A stretch of 64,000 nucleotides of DNA from Acorus gramineus (Eukaryota; Streptophyta; Magnoliopsida; Acorales; Acoraceae). The notes beneath the pieces were generated by a model, which saw only the letters and a list, made by a program, of their open reading frames with translations, did no database searches and had not been told where the DNA came from. The stretch spans positions 620,001 to 684,000 of the forward strand of contig CM060851.1 in assembly GCA_030737835.1 (NCBI GenBank). The letters are read 5' to 3'. The number at the start of each line of letters is the position of its first letter. The stretch's first letter is position 1. Positions 1-11,700 of this stretch are shown here, in pieces. The position numbers and the translations under genes were made by a program.

Positions 1-1260
1 ATGATATGAAAGTATATTTTTATTCATTGACTCGGATAAGCAATTACAGACTCTTTATAAAACATTTATTAATGTTTAATTTATACAGGCATAACTATCA
101 AGATTTATTTTTACAAAACAAATAATTCTTTTTATGCCTATTCCCTTTTATTCTTAGGTAATTCAAAACCTTAAAGGTGGGGTTAGTACACAATAATGCA
201 TAACATGTGTATACATAATCATATCAATTATCTAAAATATTCATCCACATTTGTAAATGGACTGGTTTGAATCAAATTTAAAATAGATACGTCCGCAGCT
301 TCACTAAAAAAAAATCAATTATCTAAAATACATATCATAAAATTATATGTTTAAATTCAATTATCTATTATGATAAATCCTCAAATTTTAAGACAATTCA
401 AACTTTTAATATCAGCTTCTGTATACAGTGTGCAGTGTGTATGCCAATGTGTTGACTGACCACTGTCATTTTAAGTTTTCTAAATAAAAAGCAGATCAAG
501 CTGTTATAAAAGGGATTACAATCACTGCTTTCTGCATAATCAGAACAAATAAATTTTAGATCCCAATGGTACCTTAATTGAACTTTTTAGCCATTAATTC
601 ACAAAGTACAGCTAGAGTAATTACATGTTTTGTTATCTTAATAGTTATTAAATTATTCATAAAAGTGTCCTTACAGATGTCCCATCCTAGCTACCCGGGA
701 CCAATTTTAAACATTAAAGTTTATCAAAGGGAATCCTAGTTAATTATTAATTACCTTTTAATTAAATATCTTACTCTTGGATTTTCCAAGTTTGTGTGAA
801 TTATGTCTCCCACAAAAGCACTTCCTTCTTGTATGCATAGAGCCCCCAAATGAAGGTGATTTCGAGATTTATTATAATTAAAATTAACATGGTGGATGTT
901 ATGATTAAATGGCTTTTTTCATAATATTTTTTATAAGTTTATTTTTAGAGTCTTGCTACCCAGGCTTCAAAGCATAGGCCCCACTCATAAGCCCCAATAG
1001 GTGTCAACTTATCATTGGTTGCCTGATTGACTTTGAAAAATGACAAAATAGTAAAATACAAAAGTAACAACATTTAAATACACACATTTGAACGCTCAAA
1101 TCCCTTGTTTTTTTGGGTTTGTTTTCGTCTTTCGTCCATCTCGCGGGTTGTCATTTAATTTTAAAATCGATTGGTTTCCAAAAAATTAATGCAACAATTA
1201 AATCATTTCATCATTCTCTTTTTTTTTTCGCCTAAAAAGTTGAAGAACACCAAGCATTTT
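1..1260. other. AT-rich intergenic DNA, no gene seen
   Basis: I find no convincing exon here; all frames are short and AT-driven. The only notable point is the stretch from about 950, which carries a GGCCCCACTCATAAGCC-like segment. It resembles, in inverse orientation, the sequence near 4375-4400, so it may be one end of the repeat unit described next. Confidence 0.5.
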
Positions 1261-1282
1261 TGGGGGATTCGATTTCAACCCA

Positions 1283-1582
1283 ATTTATTCAAGTTTCTTC
1301 GTCCGATTGAATACTCAATTGCAAACAATGGGTAAATGATTATTTTTTTCTAATTTTTCGAATCACACATGTTGTATTGTCGATTTATTCAAGTTTCTTT
1401 GTCCGATTGAATGCCCAATTGCAAATAATGGGTAAGCGATGATTTTTTTCCAATTTTTCAAATCACACATGTTGTATTGCCAATTTATTCAAGTTTCTTT
1501 GTTCAATTGAATGCCCAATTGCAAATAATGGGTAAGCGATTATATTTTTTCAATTTTTTGAATCACACATTTTGTATTGCTG
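1283..1582. repeat. Three tandem copies of a 100-bp unit
   Basis: Each copy begins with ATTTATTCAAGTTTCTT, at 1283, 1383 and 1483, giving an exact 100-bp period. Each contains the same GATTGAAT..CAATTGCAAA..ATGGGTAA core and ends in AATCACACAT..TTGTATTG. Copies differ by scattered substitutions, so this is a moderately old tandem triplication. Its position just outside the coding-like remnant at 1940-2520 suggests subterminal repeats of a mobile element. Confidence 0.85.
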
Positions 1583-1939
1583 ATTTTCGTAATGCAATCC
1601 TATTAAACATTTTTTTTTCGATTCTTATATTTATTTTTTTCCTATATATGATCTGAATGAAATGTTTGTGGTTTTATATACAAATGTAACTGATTCTATG
1701 AAACGTTTTTATGATTTGTGAGTAGTTCATGATGTACAATGAAACTAACTAAATTGCTAAATGTAACTCACTATTTTAAAATGTAACTGATTATTCGTAT
1801 CTATCTTTTTATAGGTTTTTATATGTAACTTAGCATAGTAAAAGTAATCTATTATTTGATAAATATAACTGACAAAATCAAAAGATGCATCCAATGATAT
1901 GACATAGTGTGTATATTTTCTTTGTGTAGGACCAAAGAA

Positions 1940-2520
1940 AATAGAAAAACCGAAAGAGAGAAGGGGGAAGAACTATTACTCATAGTTCAGATCATCCTTG
2001 CACATGGTATTTGAAACATTTTCCAAGCTCACAGTTAAAGATAGGCATTTGGAGATGCTCAGAAAAACTCCGTTTTGAAATATGTTCAAGTATTTAATAG
2101 ATAAGTCATATGACTTCAAGAAGACCAAAAATAATGATGATGATATCTTTTGGATAATAAAATCATATGACCCAAAAAACAAGTCCTTCATGATTGGTGG
2201 CAAACCTCTCAGAATCACTACGGATGAGATTGACATTATATTCTGCATACAATCTGGAAAAAAAGAAGTGAAAGGTAATAATTACCTATCAAATTTTTTT
2301 TTGTTACCAATAAAAATGTAACTAGTTTATCAAAATGTAACTAATTTTTGTGTCTGAATTTCTGCTAACAGTGAACTATGGAACAAAATCTGACACGCCG
2401 TTCATTAAGAAGATGTTTGCTTCGATAAGTAGACTTAGTGCTCTGTATATCAAAGAACAGTTGTTAAAGACATTGGATGACAATGCTGACCAAGATTTCA
2501 AATAGAGCTCACCTCATCAA
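1940..2520 (+). pseudogene. Coding-like remnant, probably mobile-element derived
   Basis: A short frame at 2082-2321 reads FMIGGKPLRITTDEIDIIF. This resembles the 'F.I.GK.L.I...D...IF/L' pattern found upstream of Ulp1-like or plant-mobile-domain regions in element-borne plant proteins. A second coding-like patch follows at about 2370-2505 (frame reading YGTKSDTPFIKKMFASI). The two are separated by non-coding AT-rich sequence that may be an intron, with stops on either side. No full domain or complete start-to-stop frame is visible. I treat it as a decayed element gene. A small real gene is less likely but not excluded. Confidence 0.35.
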
Positions 2521-2796
2521 GATATTTGTCAACGAGAGCCCCAGGACATACACGAAAAATGATCACCAAGTTTTAACAATGCATTTTGATGATTGACTCA
2601 AGCTGTTCTGTCATGTATAAATGTGGATGTTTTGTCATGTATGTAGATGCAAAACAATTTGGAAAAACCATACAAGTTCAAATGTGAACTGATGTGTCTA
2701 ACTGAAATTAGAAATTTCTTATATTTTTTGCTGTTTTGAGAAATGTAAAGCAATGTGATCCATTCGTTTAATATTGGTCAATGCAAATATTTTATG

Positions 2797-3165
2797 TAGG
2801 GCTGCAACTTGGGTCGGGTTGAACCCGATTTTTACATGGGTTGAGTTGGCCAAATCAGGTTCAGGTTGGCCAATTCGGGTTGACTCACAAATCAGGTTGG
2901 CTCACTCACAACCCGACCCAACCCGAACCCATAAATTAATAATTAAAAAAAAAATCACAGCTGTTCATTATGTAGTTTCTAATCTAAGCAGTCCAAATTT
3001 TAGGTAAACCTAACTAATCTTATGGGTTGAGTCGAGTTGATTTATTTAATTTGCACATCATGTTAGAAAATCGGGTTGGGTCGGGTTAGGGTTGAGTAGT
3101 TTGGAATTCGGGTTGAGTTCAGGTTGGGGTCAACCCGAACCAAACCCGCCCGAGTTGCAGCCCTA
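2797..3165. mobile_element. hAT-type MITE with 8-bp target duplication
   Basis: The element starts TAGGGCTGCAAC and ends with the inverse GTTGCAGCCCTA. It is flanked by ATTTTATG (2789-2796) and GTTTTATG (3166-3173), a 7 of 8 match, as expected for a hAT-type 8-bp target duplication. The interior is rich in CGGGTTGGGT-type repeats in both orientations. It is 369 bp long and has no coding capacity. A truncated inverse relative lies at about 56640-56990. Confidence 0.85.
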
Positions 3166-3459
3166 GTTTTATGTATGTGATTTATGCTATGCTATATGAT
3201 ATGAATTCTATAGCAGGTGACAACATCAGTACATATATTTACAACAATGTAACTAGTTTTAAACAGATATGTAACTGACTATTTTATCATTGTAACTGAT
3301 TTTTTAAAATGTAACTAGATTATGATAAAATGTAACTTAGTCCCACATTAAGTCCATTACAAAATTTCAGATATAACAAAAAAGGGTCTAACACATGTCA
3401 ATGGAAAAGAAATACACAAAAATAACTGAAAAATAAAAAACATCACAAGGCAACAGATT

Positions 3460-4400
3460 CTGCAGCTTCACCAACATTCTGCACATTATCACTTTTAGAA
3501 TTTTTCACTTGCTTTCTCCTTGGCTTGAAGACCTTAGATGCCTTCATTTTTTATGGTGGTCATCTTTTACTTCGAACTTTGATCGGAGAGTGAACAACTC
3601 AATCTTATACTGTTTCATCACCAATTGTTCTACAATTATTAATTTATGTGAAAAAATTCATCAGAGATGTATGCAGTGAGTCCAAATACTTTTTGTAATA
3701 CTCAAATTTCTCATTAGAAACAACAACAGTCTCTGTAACATTCAAATGATGAACTGTCAGTTACATTTGCAAAATATAACTTATTTTCATATGAATGATG
3801 AATTGTTAGTTACATTTGCTGAATGCAATTTAGTTTCAGATTATCTTTCACAAATGTGACTAACTATGAGTATAATATACCAGATTCAATATAAAAAATT
3901 ATATACATATCAAATGCCAGATTCGTAATGTAAATATCAAATGAATTAAAAGATTAAAATTGAATCTCATATTCATAATAGTCAGATCGGATACTAGGGT
4001 CATTAACAACAAACATCATATTCGAAAAAAAATTGCATTAAAAAAAGGTCAAACTTGAATCGCCACACATTGAAAAGAAGACCAAAATTGTTCAATTATG
4101 CTTTATGATCTAATTAGAGGGTGAAAAGTCTTCAAACATTAAATTATAGGATGCAATTGTCGATTATTAAAAAAATTCTTCAAACTTCTGATCTGCATTA
4201 CAACGTTCTTAAAAAAATTGAAAATTCAACAGAAAAAAAAAATTGAGGATTAAATTCAATTGTCGATCATTAATGGAATTGTGATAAAACAAAATAAAAA
4301 GAAATGGCAAAAATGGCACACACCAAAAAAGAAAAAAATAATCATCCGTAATGATAGAGATTAGTTACTTAAAATGGCTTATAAGACGGGGCTTGAGAAT
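3460..4400. other. AT-rich flank of the decayed element
   Basis: A minus-strand stretch near 3550-3450 reads MKASKVFKPRRKQVKNSK, a lysine-rich tail that could be the end of an element-encoded protein, but it is isolated. The rest is AT-rich. Near 4375-4405 a TTATAAGACGGGGCTTGAG segment resembles the inverse of the GGCCCC segment near 980. Confidence 0.3.
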
Positions 4401-5033
4401 CACTTTTTTTATTTTTAATCTGATAAAAAGAAGTTATGGTTAATGCATCAAATAAGATTATAATTACCTTAAAAAAAATTGAAATAATTTTTTTATAAGA
4501 TCGAAACAAGCAAACCAAAGTTGACAACAAAGTCAACCAGGTCCCTCCGTCATTAAAAAAAGAAAAAGAAAAAAAAAAAAAGACTGTAATATTTTATATC
4601 TTCACAGAAATCAGATCCAATGTAAACAGGGCTGCCTTACCACTTTCCTTTTTAAAATACATCTTATTATCAAAAGCTTGTTGACTCCCATCAAAATATC
4701 TCCAGACAAACCCCTTCCGAAGTCCATCACCCAAAAATCATCATCAATTCCCACCCATCCGATCCGTGGACCCCCCACCCCAAACATGAGGTCCACCATA
4801 AAAGACAAACAAAAAAACCAGCGAAAACAACGTACGGGAACCCTCTCTCCCAGCAGTTTTGAAAGTACCCAAAACGATGGGCTCTCTCTCTCTCTCCCTG
4901 TCTCTCTCAAAAAAACCTGGACTTTCTCTCTCTACAATCCGTTGGAAGTCTCGAGAGGGACCAACTGGACCAAGAGCAGGTCGGATGAAAACACCTGTAA
5001 CAGCCCCTGGTTTTGCTCCCCTTTCCTCCCCCC

Positions 5034-5040
5034 TTAAATA
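5034..5040 (+). promoter_or_regulatory. TATA-like box of the cysteine oxidase gene
   Basis: TTAAATA lies in a C-rich context (CCCCCTTAAATACCCCCC), 183 bp upstream of the start codon. A CT-repeat tract typical of plant core promoters lies at about 4879-4906. Distance and context fit a TATA box with a leader of roughly 150 nt. AAACCAGCGAA at about 4817 partly matches the hypoxia-responsive promoter element known from hypoxia-induced PCO genes. Confidence 0.45.
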
Positions 5041-5222
5041 CCCCCCTGTCTCAAAGCGTCGGTCAGAACCATCTGATCATCCACCCACATCGGAATTCGC
5101 GCTCTGGATCCCGATCCCGCGTTTGGGTTTTCATTTTTCGGCGGTTTCAAGGACTGGGTCGAAGTGATTTCGAGAGATTTTGATCCAAGGTTTGAGCTTT
5201 TTTTTTTATTTGGAATAGATAG

Positions 5223-8200
5223 ATGAAGGTGATCAGGGAGAGGTTTTTGGTGAAGAGGAAGAACTCGTCGAGGGATGGAGAGATGGCTGTCATCCGGAAG
5301 AGGGCCTGCCGGAGGACCAAGAGGCCGTTCCAACATCCGCCGCCGCCACCACCGCCGGTGACGGCTCTGCAGAGGCTGTTCAGCACTTGCAGGGGTGTGT
5401 TCAAAGGGCCGGGGACGGTCCCGCATCCGCACGATGTGCACGCTCTTCAGTTCATCCTCGGTGAGTCTCTCTTTTTTGGACTTGGAATTTTGATTCATCA
5501 GGGTTTAATATGGTGGATTGGTGATAGAACTCTTTTAAGTATCAATTGGGGTTTGATTTGCTTGGTTTAGTTTGTCAATTGAGCTTATGTTGAATGGGTT
5601 TGTCTAATTGTCCCTCTTTGTTTTGCTGATGAGAGGAAAGATATGGCTTTTGGTGGATTTTGGGAGCAGATGATTAGGATTTTGTGATTTTGGATAAATA
5701 TCCGTTTTGGGCTTGTTTGATGTCACTGAGTTTTTATCAATGGTGATGTTACATGCAATACTTATATATTGCTCCATGTGCAATCTCGTTTTGTTGATGA
5801 AAAATGTAATTTTTTTTTTTTTTTTTTTTTTGCTTTTTTGCATGATGATATACAATTCCATTGGAGTATATGCTTCCATGATTCTTTAAATGAATTACAC
5901 AGTTAAAAAAAAATCAATGTAAGTAGGGAACATGATAGTTGCGTGTGAGATTGTCCCTAACATCATCCTTTTATCAAATGCATTTCAATAAAAGTTGTTA
6001 ATGGCGATGTGGTTTTCGCCGTGTTTGAACATCTGCAAGATTGATGTGTAGGACCTACTTGATGGCTAGTTGATTGTCTACTTGTTCAGCAGCACTTTTA
6101 GTAAACTTGCAAACCTTGTTTTGTGAATCTTGTACTTGCTAGGCTTTCACATTAATACGCTTTGCGTTTTGCACATGTGAAAGTCAATTGAGAATTTTGG
6201 GAATCTTGGTTGCCTCGGGCCTATTGTGTTTTTAGCAAATATAGGAGAATTTTCTATACCATGTATTGAGTCGACTTCTGTTCTGTCTGATGGGTTCTTC
6301 TCCGAATAGGAGAACGTGATCAACGGTTGATGGAAACTTTGACTGACATAAAGTGGTAGACTCTCCAACAATCAAATGAGTAAGGATTCAAAAATAATCA
6401 GATAATCGTTTATCTTTCTTTGCCCCTTCACTTGTGATCTTTCTATTCCAGAGATTGGGCTGGTTTGATGCATTAATATCAATAAGAATAAATCTCTATG
6501 TTTGTTTTGGTATATGAGTTATATTGATTGATCGGACAAGGTCCAATCAACATCTTCTGTTTCATATGTCCTCTGTAACTCAATAACTGCCCAGCCCATT
6601 CTGCCGTTTTGTCTACATTGTCATGCCTTGAATGCCACTGTTTGAGAATATTTGATGTTATTGTACAGAAGCATGTTCAATTACACCAGTGAGTGTTGGG
6701 ATATATGTATATTAAAAAATGTTTGTATATCTAATATTTGCTTTCTTCCTTTTATTGGATAATAGCAATTCACTCGCAGAAATATTTTCCAGCAATAAAA
6801 CTTGTTGGATCTTATATTTCAATATTGAGACTCAGACCAGAATCCACACAGTTGTTGAGCTAGTTTGGTAGATACTGTCTCCTTGATTACCATCTAAGAG
6901 ACTAAGAAGTAATTGAATATAAAATCAGTAGATGAGTTTGTTTAGAGATTCTTGTTGATATTTATGCTGTTCTCCGTGTTTAAGATGCCTTTTCAACAAA
7001 AACTCCTGTTCAGTGCATGAATGTGATATGAGTAGAATCAGAGGATTTTTGCCCTGAAATTATAAGCAAATGAAGGGTGTTCGAAGTGACATTTTTTTTA
7101 AATAAAAAAAAAGATAATCTCCTACTTTATGCTTCACTTGTCTAACTTTTTTCTGACCATCCATACAGTCATTGTATCTTTGTTGATTCTAACATGGTTC
7201 ATTCTTTTTCAGTCACATGGTTCAATCTTAACATGGTTTTGTGATCTTGTGTTGCAGATAGAATCAAACCGGAGGACGTTGGACTTAGCAGGGACCTACT
7301 GTTCTTTAAGGCTAACAATGTCATCAAGGGGACACCAAGCATCACCAACACAACCATCTATCAATGCAAGAACTTCTCGGTAAATGCTTATTCATTCGAA
7401 CACCATGTTCTTAATTTCCTCAAATTCGGTTGTTTCGCTCTATTATCAACTAATGTTTATCTTCGCATCTTGTACAATCAGATGTGTTTATTCTTTCTTC
7501 CACCAACAGGAGTGATTCCTCTACACAACCACCCGGGGATGACAGTCTTCAGCAAGCTCCTCTTAGGATCCATGCACATTAAAGCCTACGACTTGGTTGA
7601 TCCAGATGACGACGAAACACCATCCTCCCAACGTAAGAATCTTCACCCATCTCTCTTGTAATTCTTTCCCCATAATGCTTTTTGGCCCCGCTTGGAACCA
7701 ATTTTCAAAAATAGTTTTTTCATATAAGTTGCTCCCCATCAAATTTTAATCAGCTTTTTCATAAAAGCCATTCTCAACCAGTTTTTTCCTTTTTTTTTTT
7801 TTTTTTATCTTTAATGCATAAAAACCAAAATCCAAAAAAGAGAAACCCATTATTATCTGAAAACTAATTTTGCATAAGCAGAATCAGTCTTACAATTGGT
7901 TCCCATTTTTTTCATGGTTAATGCAGTGAGGTTGGCGAGGCTGAAGGTGGACTTAGAGTTCACCGCGCCATGTGACACGTCGGTCCTCTACCCCAACCAA
8001 GGCGGAAACATCCACACATTCACAGCAAGGACGGCCTGCGCGGTCCTCGACATCCTCGGCCCCCCTTATTCATCCGAGGATGGCCGCGACTGCACATACT
8101 ACAGAGACTTCCCCTACACCCCTCCTTCGGGTAAACATCGAATTCTCTCTTCGCATTGTAATTATCACTGAAGATGGTGTTCTTTTTGGACTAGTTGGGA

Positions 8201-8376
8201 AGAGTTTTTGAAGTTGTTCATGTGTTTTTGTTGCAGTAGCAGATGTTGGAGCTTCAGATACAGAAACAAAAGAGAGGGACTCAACACTTGCATGGTTGGA
8301 AGAAATAGAGATGCCAGAGGAGCTGAAGATGGATGTGGTTGAGTATCTGGGTCCACAGATCAATGAGAGTTGCTGA
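5223..8376 (+). CDS. PCO: Plant cysteine oxidase (N-terminal cysteine dioxygenase)
   Basis: Five exons: 5223-5460, 7258-7379, 7482-7632, 7927-8130, 8237-8376. Together they encode 284 residues with all junctions GT..AG and in frame. PCO enzymes use O2 and iron to oxidise N-terminal cysteine of group VII ERF factors, sending them to the N-degron pathway, so they act as plant oxygen sensors in cytosol and nucleus. The conserved PLHNHPGMTVFSKLL segment supplies His135 and His137, and GGNIHTF supplies His200. Together these match the three-histidine iron site of the family. Asp212 in AVLDILGPPY matches the conserved active-site acid, at the same spacing from the third histidine. The basic, proline-rich N-terminus (about residues 8-45, with a PPPPPPP run) resembles the PCO1/PCO2 branch. 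The start gives the only long N-terminal frame. Intron 1 is 1.8 kb; intron 3 carries a Tourist-like MITE. Confidence 0.93.
7684..7905. mobile_element. Degenerate Tourist-like MITE in PCO intron 3
   Basis: The left end GGCCCCGCTTGGAACCA and the inverse right end TTGGTTCC resemble the better preserved element at 51604-51833. The interior also matches it (CAGCTTTTTCATAAAAGC, GAAACTAATTTTGCATAAGCAGAATCAG-like core). The right terminus is eroded and I see no clean target duplication. Confidence 0.6.
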
Positions 8377-8763
8377 CCGTCTGATCAGTGGTCTTCGGAC
8401 TAGTCCATCTTTTTCTTAAAATTTTATTTTATTTTTTTTATCTTTTTTTCCCCTCTAAAGTTTTAGTTTTAGTTTTTTTTTTTTTTAAATCTGCGTTGTA
8501 CTCACACTATCTTTGATTAAAATTACACAACCAGAGGGATTTTCTTGTGTTTTAAAATTTGGTCCCTCATTGGTATTTGATGATGAGCGGGAGTTGATGA
8601 CTTGATTATAATTGTACAAAAGTGTGGGAGTGTTTTGCAATTTTTTCATGCAACGTGTCAATTATGAATGGGGGGTGTGGTGATATCAAATCCCGACATC
8701 TTATCTTCGTTTTGTGTCTTTAAATTTTGTTTTTTTATTTTTAATTTTTCGGGAGAGACTTTA

Positions 8764-11700
8764 ATGGCGTCGCTTCGTTTTCCCGCCACCGCCCTTTCGC
8801 CTCTCGCGGCCGACATCCGCCGTTCCTGTCCGGCGACCGCCTGCCGACTGGTCGGTCCTAGGCGGCGGTGGCTCCGGTCCGGTCTCTCCGTCAGGGAATC
8901 TCGGGGTCCGGGGCTCTTACCGACTGTCGGAAGGATTCGAGCGGAAACTGAAGAAGCGATTGTGAGGGAGCCGATGGTCCCTCCGTACAACGTGTTGATC
9001 ACCGGATCCACGAAAGGTTTGATCTTGGATGGAAAATCTCTACGGGTCCACTGAACTTTTTAATCGGATTGTTTAATGTGTTCTCTTTGTTTGATGTCGT
9101 TCAAAGGGATTTTTGTTTCTGAATTTGTGATTTTAGATACCCAATTGTCCGGAATTGGAATTGCAATTCTTATAATTGCACGATTCACCTGTGTTGATTT
9201 GAATGTAAAAATAGGTTCCAAGTTACACCGATTGCTTCCTTTTCAATTACATCCTATTCTTGGAGTTGAAATTCCAGTCAAATCCGATTTCAACTGATTC
9301 ATGAGGAATTGCAATCCAAATTTTCCGTAATTCATCAAACCAAAGCGGTTGTTATGACAGAATTTGTAGAGAAACACTGTTTATTGAGTATTCTTATACG
9401 GATAATCTTAGAGGTAGCTGCAGCCCCACGTGCAGTTCCCATGGGCTGTGATTTTTTTTCTAAAGGTGTATGCTTTATGCAATAAAGCCTGTATCTTCAT
9501 GAAAATGAAGTTTTGCGGTATATACTTTAATGAATTGTATGGACTTACTCACAACAAAGTGAAAAATTAGATGTTTTGTTTGACAAAGCAAAGCATGTAT
9601 CTCAGTGGGAATGTGTGTTTGATGTAATATTGCTGTTGAAGTAACTCTGATGATTTCTGTTTCAGGGATTGGATATGCACTTGCCAAGGAATTTCTAAAA
9701 GCAGGTGACAACGTTGTCATATGCTCAAGATCAGGTGCCGAACTCATTTTTTGATATGCATATTTTCATCTGAAATGTTTTACTGTTCAGTTAAAATAAT
9801 TAAAGTTTTAATCATTGCGAGTTAACTACATATATTCGTGCCATATTGAACATTGTTTATCCATTCTAGCTGATTTTTTTTGTCTAGCTAGTAGCTACAG
9901 GAGGAATCCTGATTAATATTATATAGTCTGTCTCCTTTAAACAGTACTGGTAGGTGGTGGCTGTGTCAGTGTTTGTCATGTGTGTATACTTTATATATGA
10001 CTTTGTCTGTGTGCCATAAATTGGGTGCTGTTTACATTGTGCTGAGATTCAGTCTGTATGCTTTGCTAAATGTACGCAGCTGAACGCGTGGAATCAGCGC
10101 TTCTGAACTTGAGGAATGAATTTGGGGAGCAGCATGTGTGGGTATCTACTGCTGAGCTGTATATTTTTTGACTTTCTCAAAGATGTTTGGTGTGGTGCTT
10201 ATGTTATTGTCTGAATATTGGATTCTTCCTTGGTGAACATTTATTTCATTAATGCAGGGTATGGTTTGTGATGTTAGAGATGGGAAAGATGTTAACGCGT
10301 TAGTCTCTTTCGCATGTGCCAAGCTCAAATACATTGATCTGTGGGTAAGGAAATGGCCATTTTATAGATGAGTTCGATTTCAGAACTTCAAAATATATAC
10401 AAATTTCATGTGCCTTCATTTATTTGGGCTTGCAGTAATTACTAAAAGTTATGGTTTTATGTAGAACATTAAGTGTTTAAGAAGCTATTTATTGATTTAA
10501 AAAAGCATAGTATCAGTGCAAAGCACACACTGAGAGAGGTATGGCTGGGGAACAAACAAGTTATCCAGTTATCAGGTCCAATATATTTGTTAGTCTTTTC
10601 TTCTTATCCTGTAGTAATAGTAATTTGAAGCTCTTCTTTCATAGGCTTTATGGATTTTGAATTTTGGACTGCCTGTCTGACATATAAAAGCAATGCAGAT
10701 TAATAATGCTGGATCAAATGCATACAGCTATAAACCATTGGCTGAAACTTCAGACGAAGATCTTATGTAAGTTTCAAGAGTATGTACTTGCCAACAACAT
10801 CCCCCAGATACGGGTTATTCTTTCCAGCCATTGACTTCACTGATCTTTGTGAGCAGAGAAGTTGTCACAACAAACACTCTTGGTTTGATGATATGTTGTA
10901 GGGAGGTAATGTCTACTGTATTTTCTTTTTGTGAATGATATTTGCAAATTTTAGAAAATGGAAAGTCTCTTCAAGATTTCTTTTACAGCAATGTAATATC
11001 AAGTGTAAAGGGAACCTTGTACATCATGTTTTAATATTTATTAATGTGGCCCATGAGAGATCAACTTGAATTGTTTTTTTTTTTTTGAGCCATCCAGATC
11101 TTATAATTACTTGGGTAACTGAGAGCACATACCAAAGTTGAGTGAAAGAATTCCTATAAAAAAAAAATCGTTTGAAGTGAGTAGCAGCTAACATCACCAA
11201 GATTTGCTCGAGTGATGCTAGTTCGAAATCAAACTTAAGTGGCTATCAGTGATCAATAACTAAACATAGCACAACATATTCCTTCTAAACCTAGATTCAT
11301 GCCTTCATGCTTTCTGCAGGCGATAAATATGATGCAACGTCAACCTCGGGGAGGTCATATATTTAATATAGATGGAGCTGGTTCAGATGGAAGGCCTACT
11401 CCTCGGTATATTTCTTGATATAATTTGGTTTCAACTGCTTTTAGACAGTATATAGGGAGTATAATTAGTTTGCGACCTGGGCTTTCCTTTGTGTTTTGCA
11501 TGGTTTTATATCACTGACACCAGGCCTTGTGAGTTGTGATAATTCTTGGCGGTTATATTACTGCATTGATGACTTGCATTTTTGTGAGACTAGTTAATGA
11601 GAAAAGAATGGGGTCTCATGTTTTAAATCTTTTAATGGTATTTTACCCAGTTCTTTCTAATGCTAAATCAAATACAGTTTGATTGTCATCTACATTTTTT

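Larger units (their letters stand above)
1683..3870. repeat. Scattered TGTAACT-core short repeats
   Basis: The core (A)ATGTAACT(G/A/T) occurs repeatedly at about 1685, 1761, 1781, 1824, 2317, 2334, 3246, 3269, 3289, 3308 and 3331. It recurs in reverse complement (AGTTACATTTGC) near 3757 and 3810. The inversion of orientation at the right side and the confinement to this segment suggest internal repeats of one element. Confidence 0.6.

Noticed and set aside
4611..5167. Open frames on both strands before the PCO gene
   Set aside because: They are driven by CT/GA-rich low-complexity promoter and leader sequence and show no domain or codon bias. The real start is at 5223.
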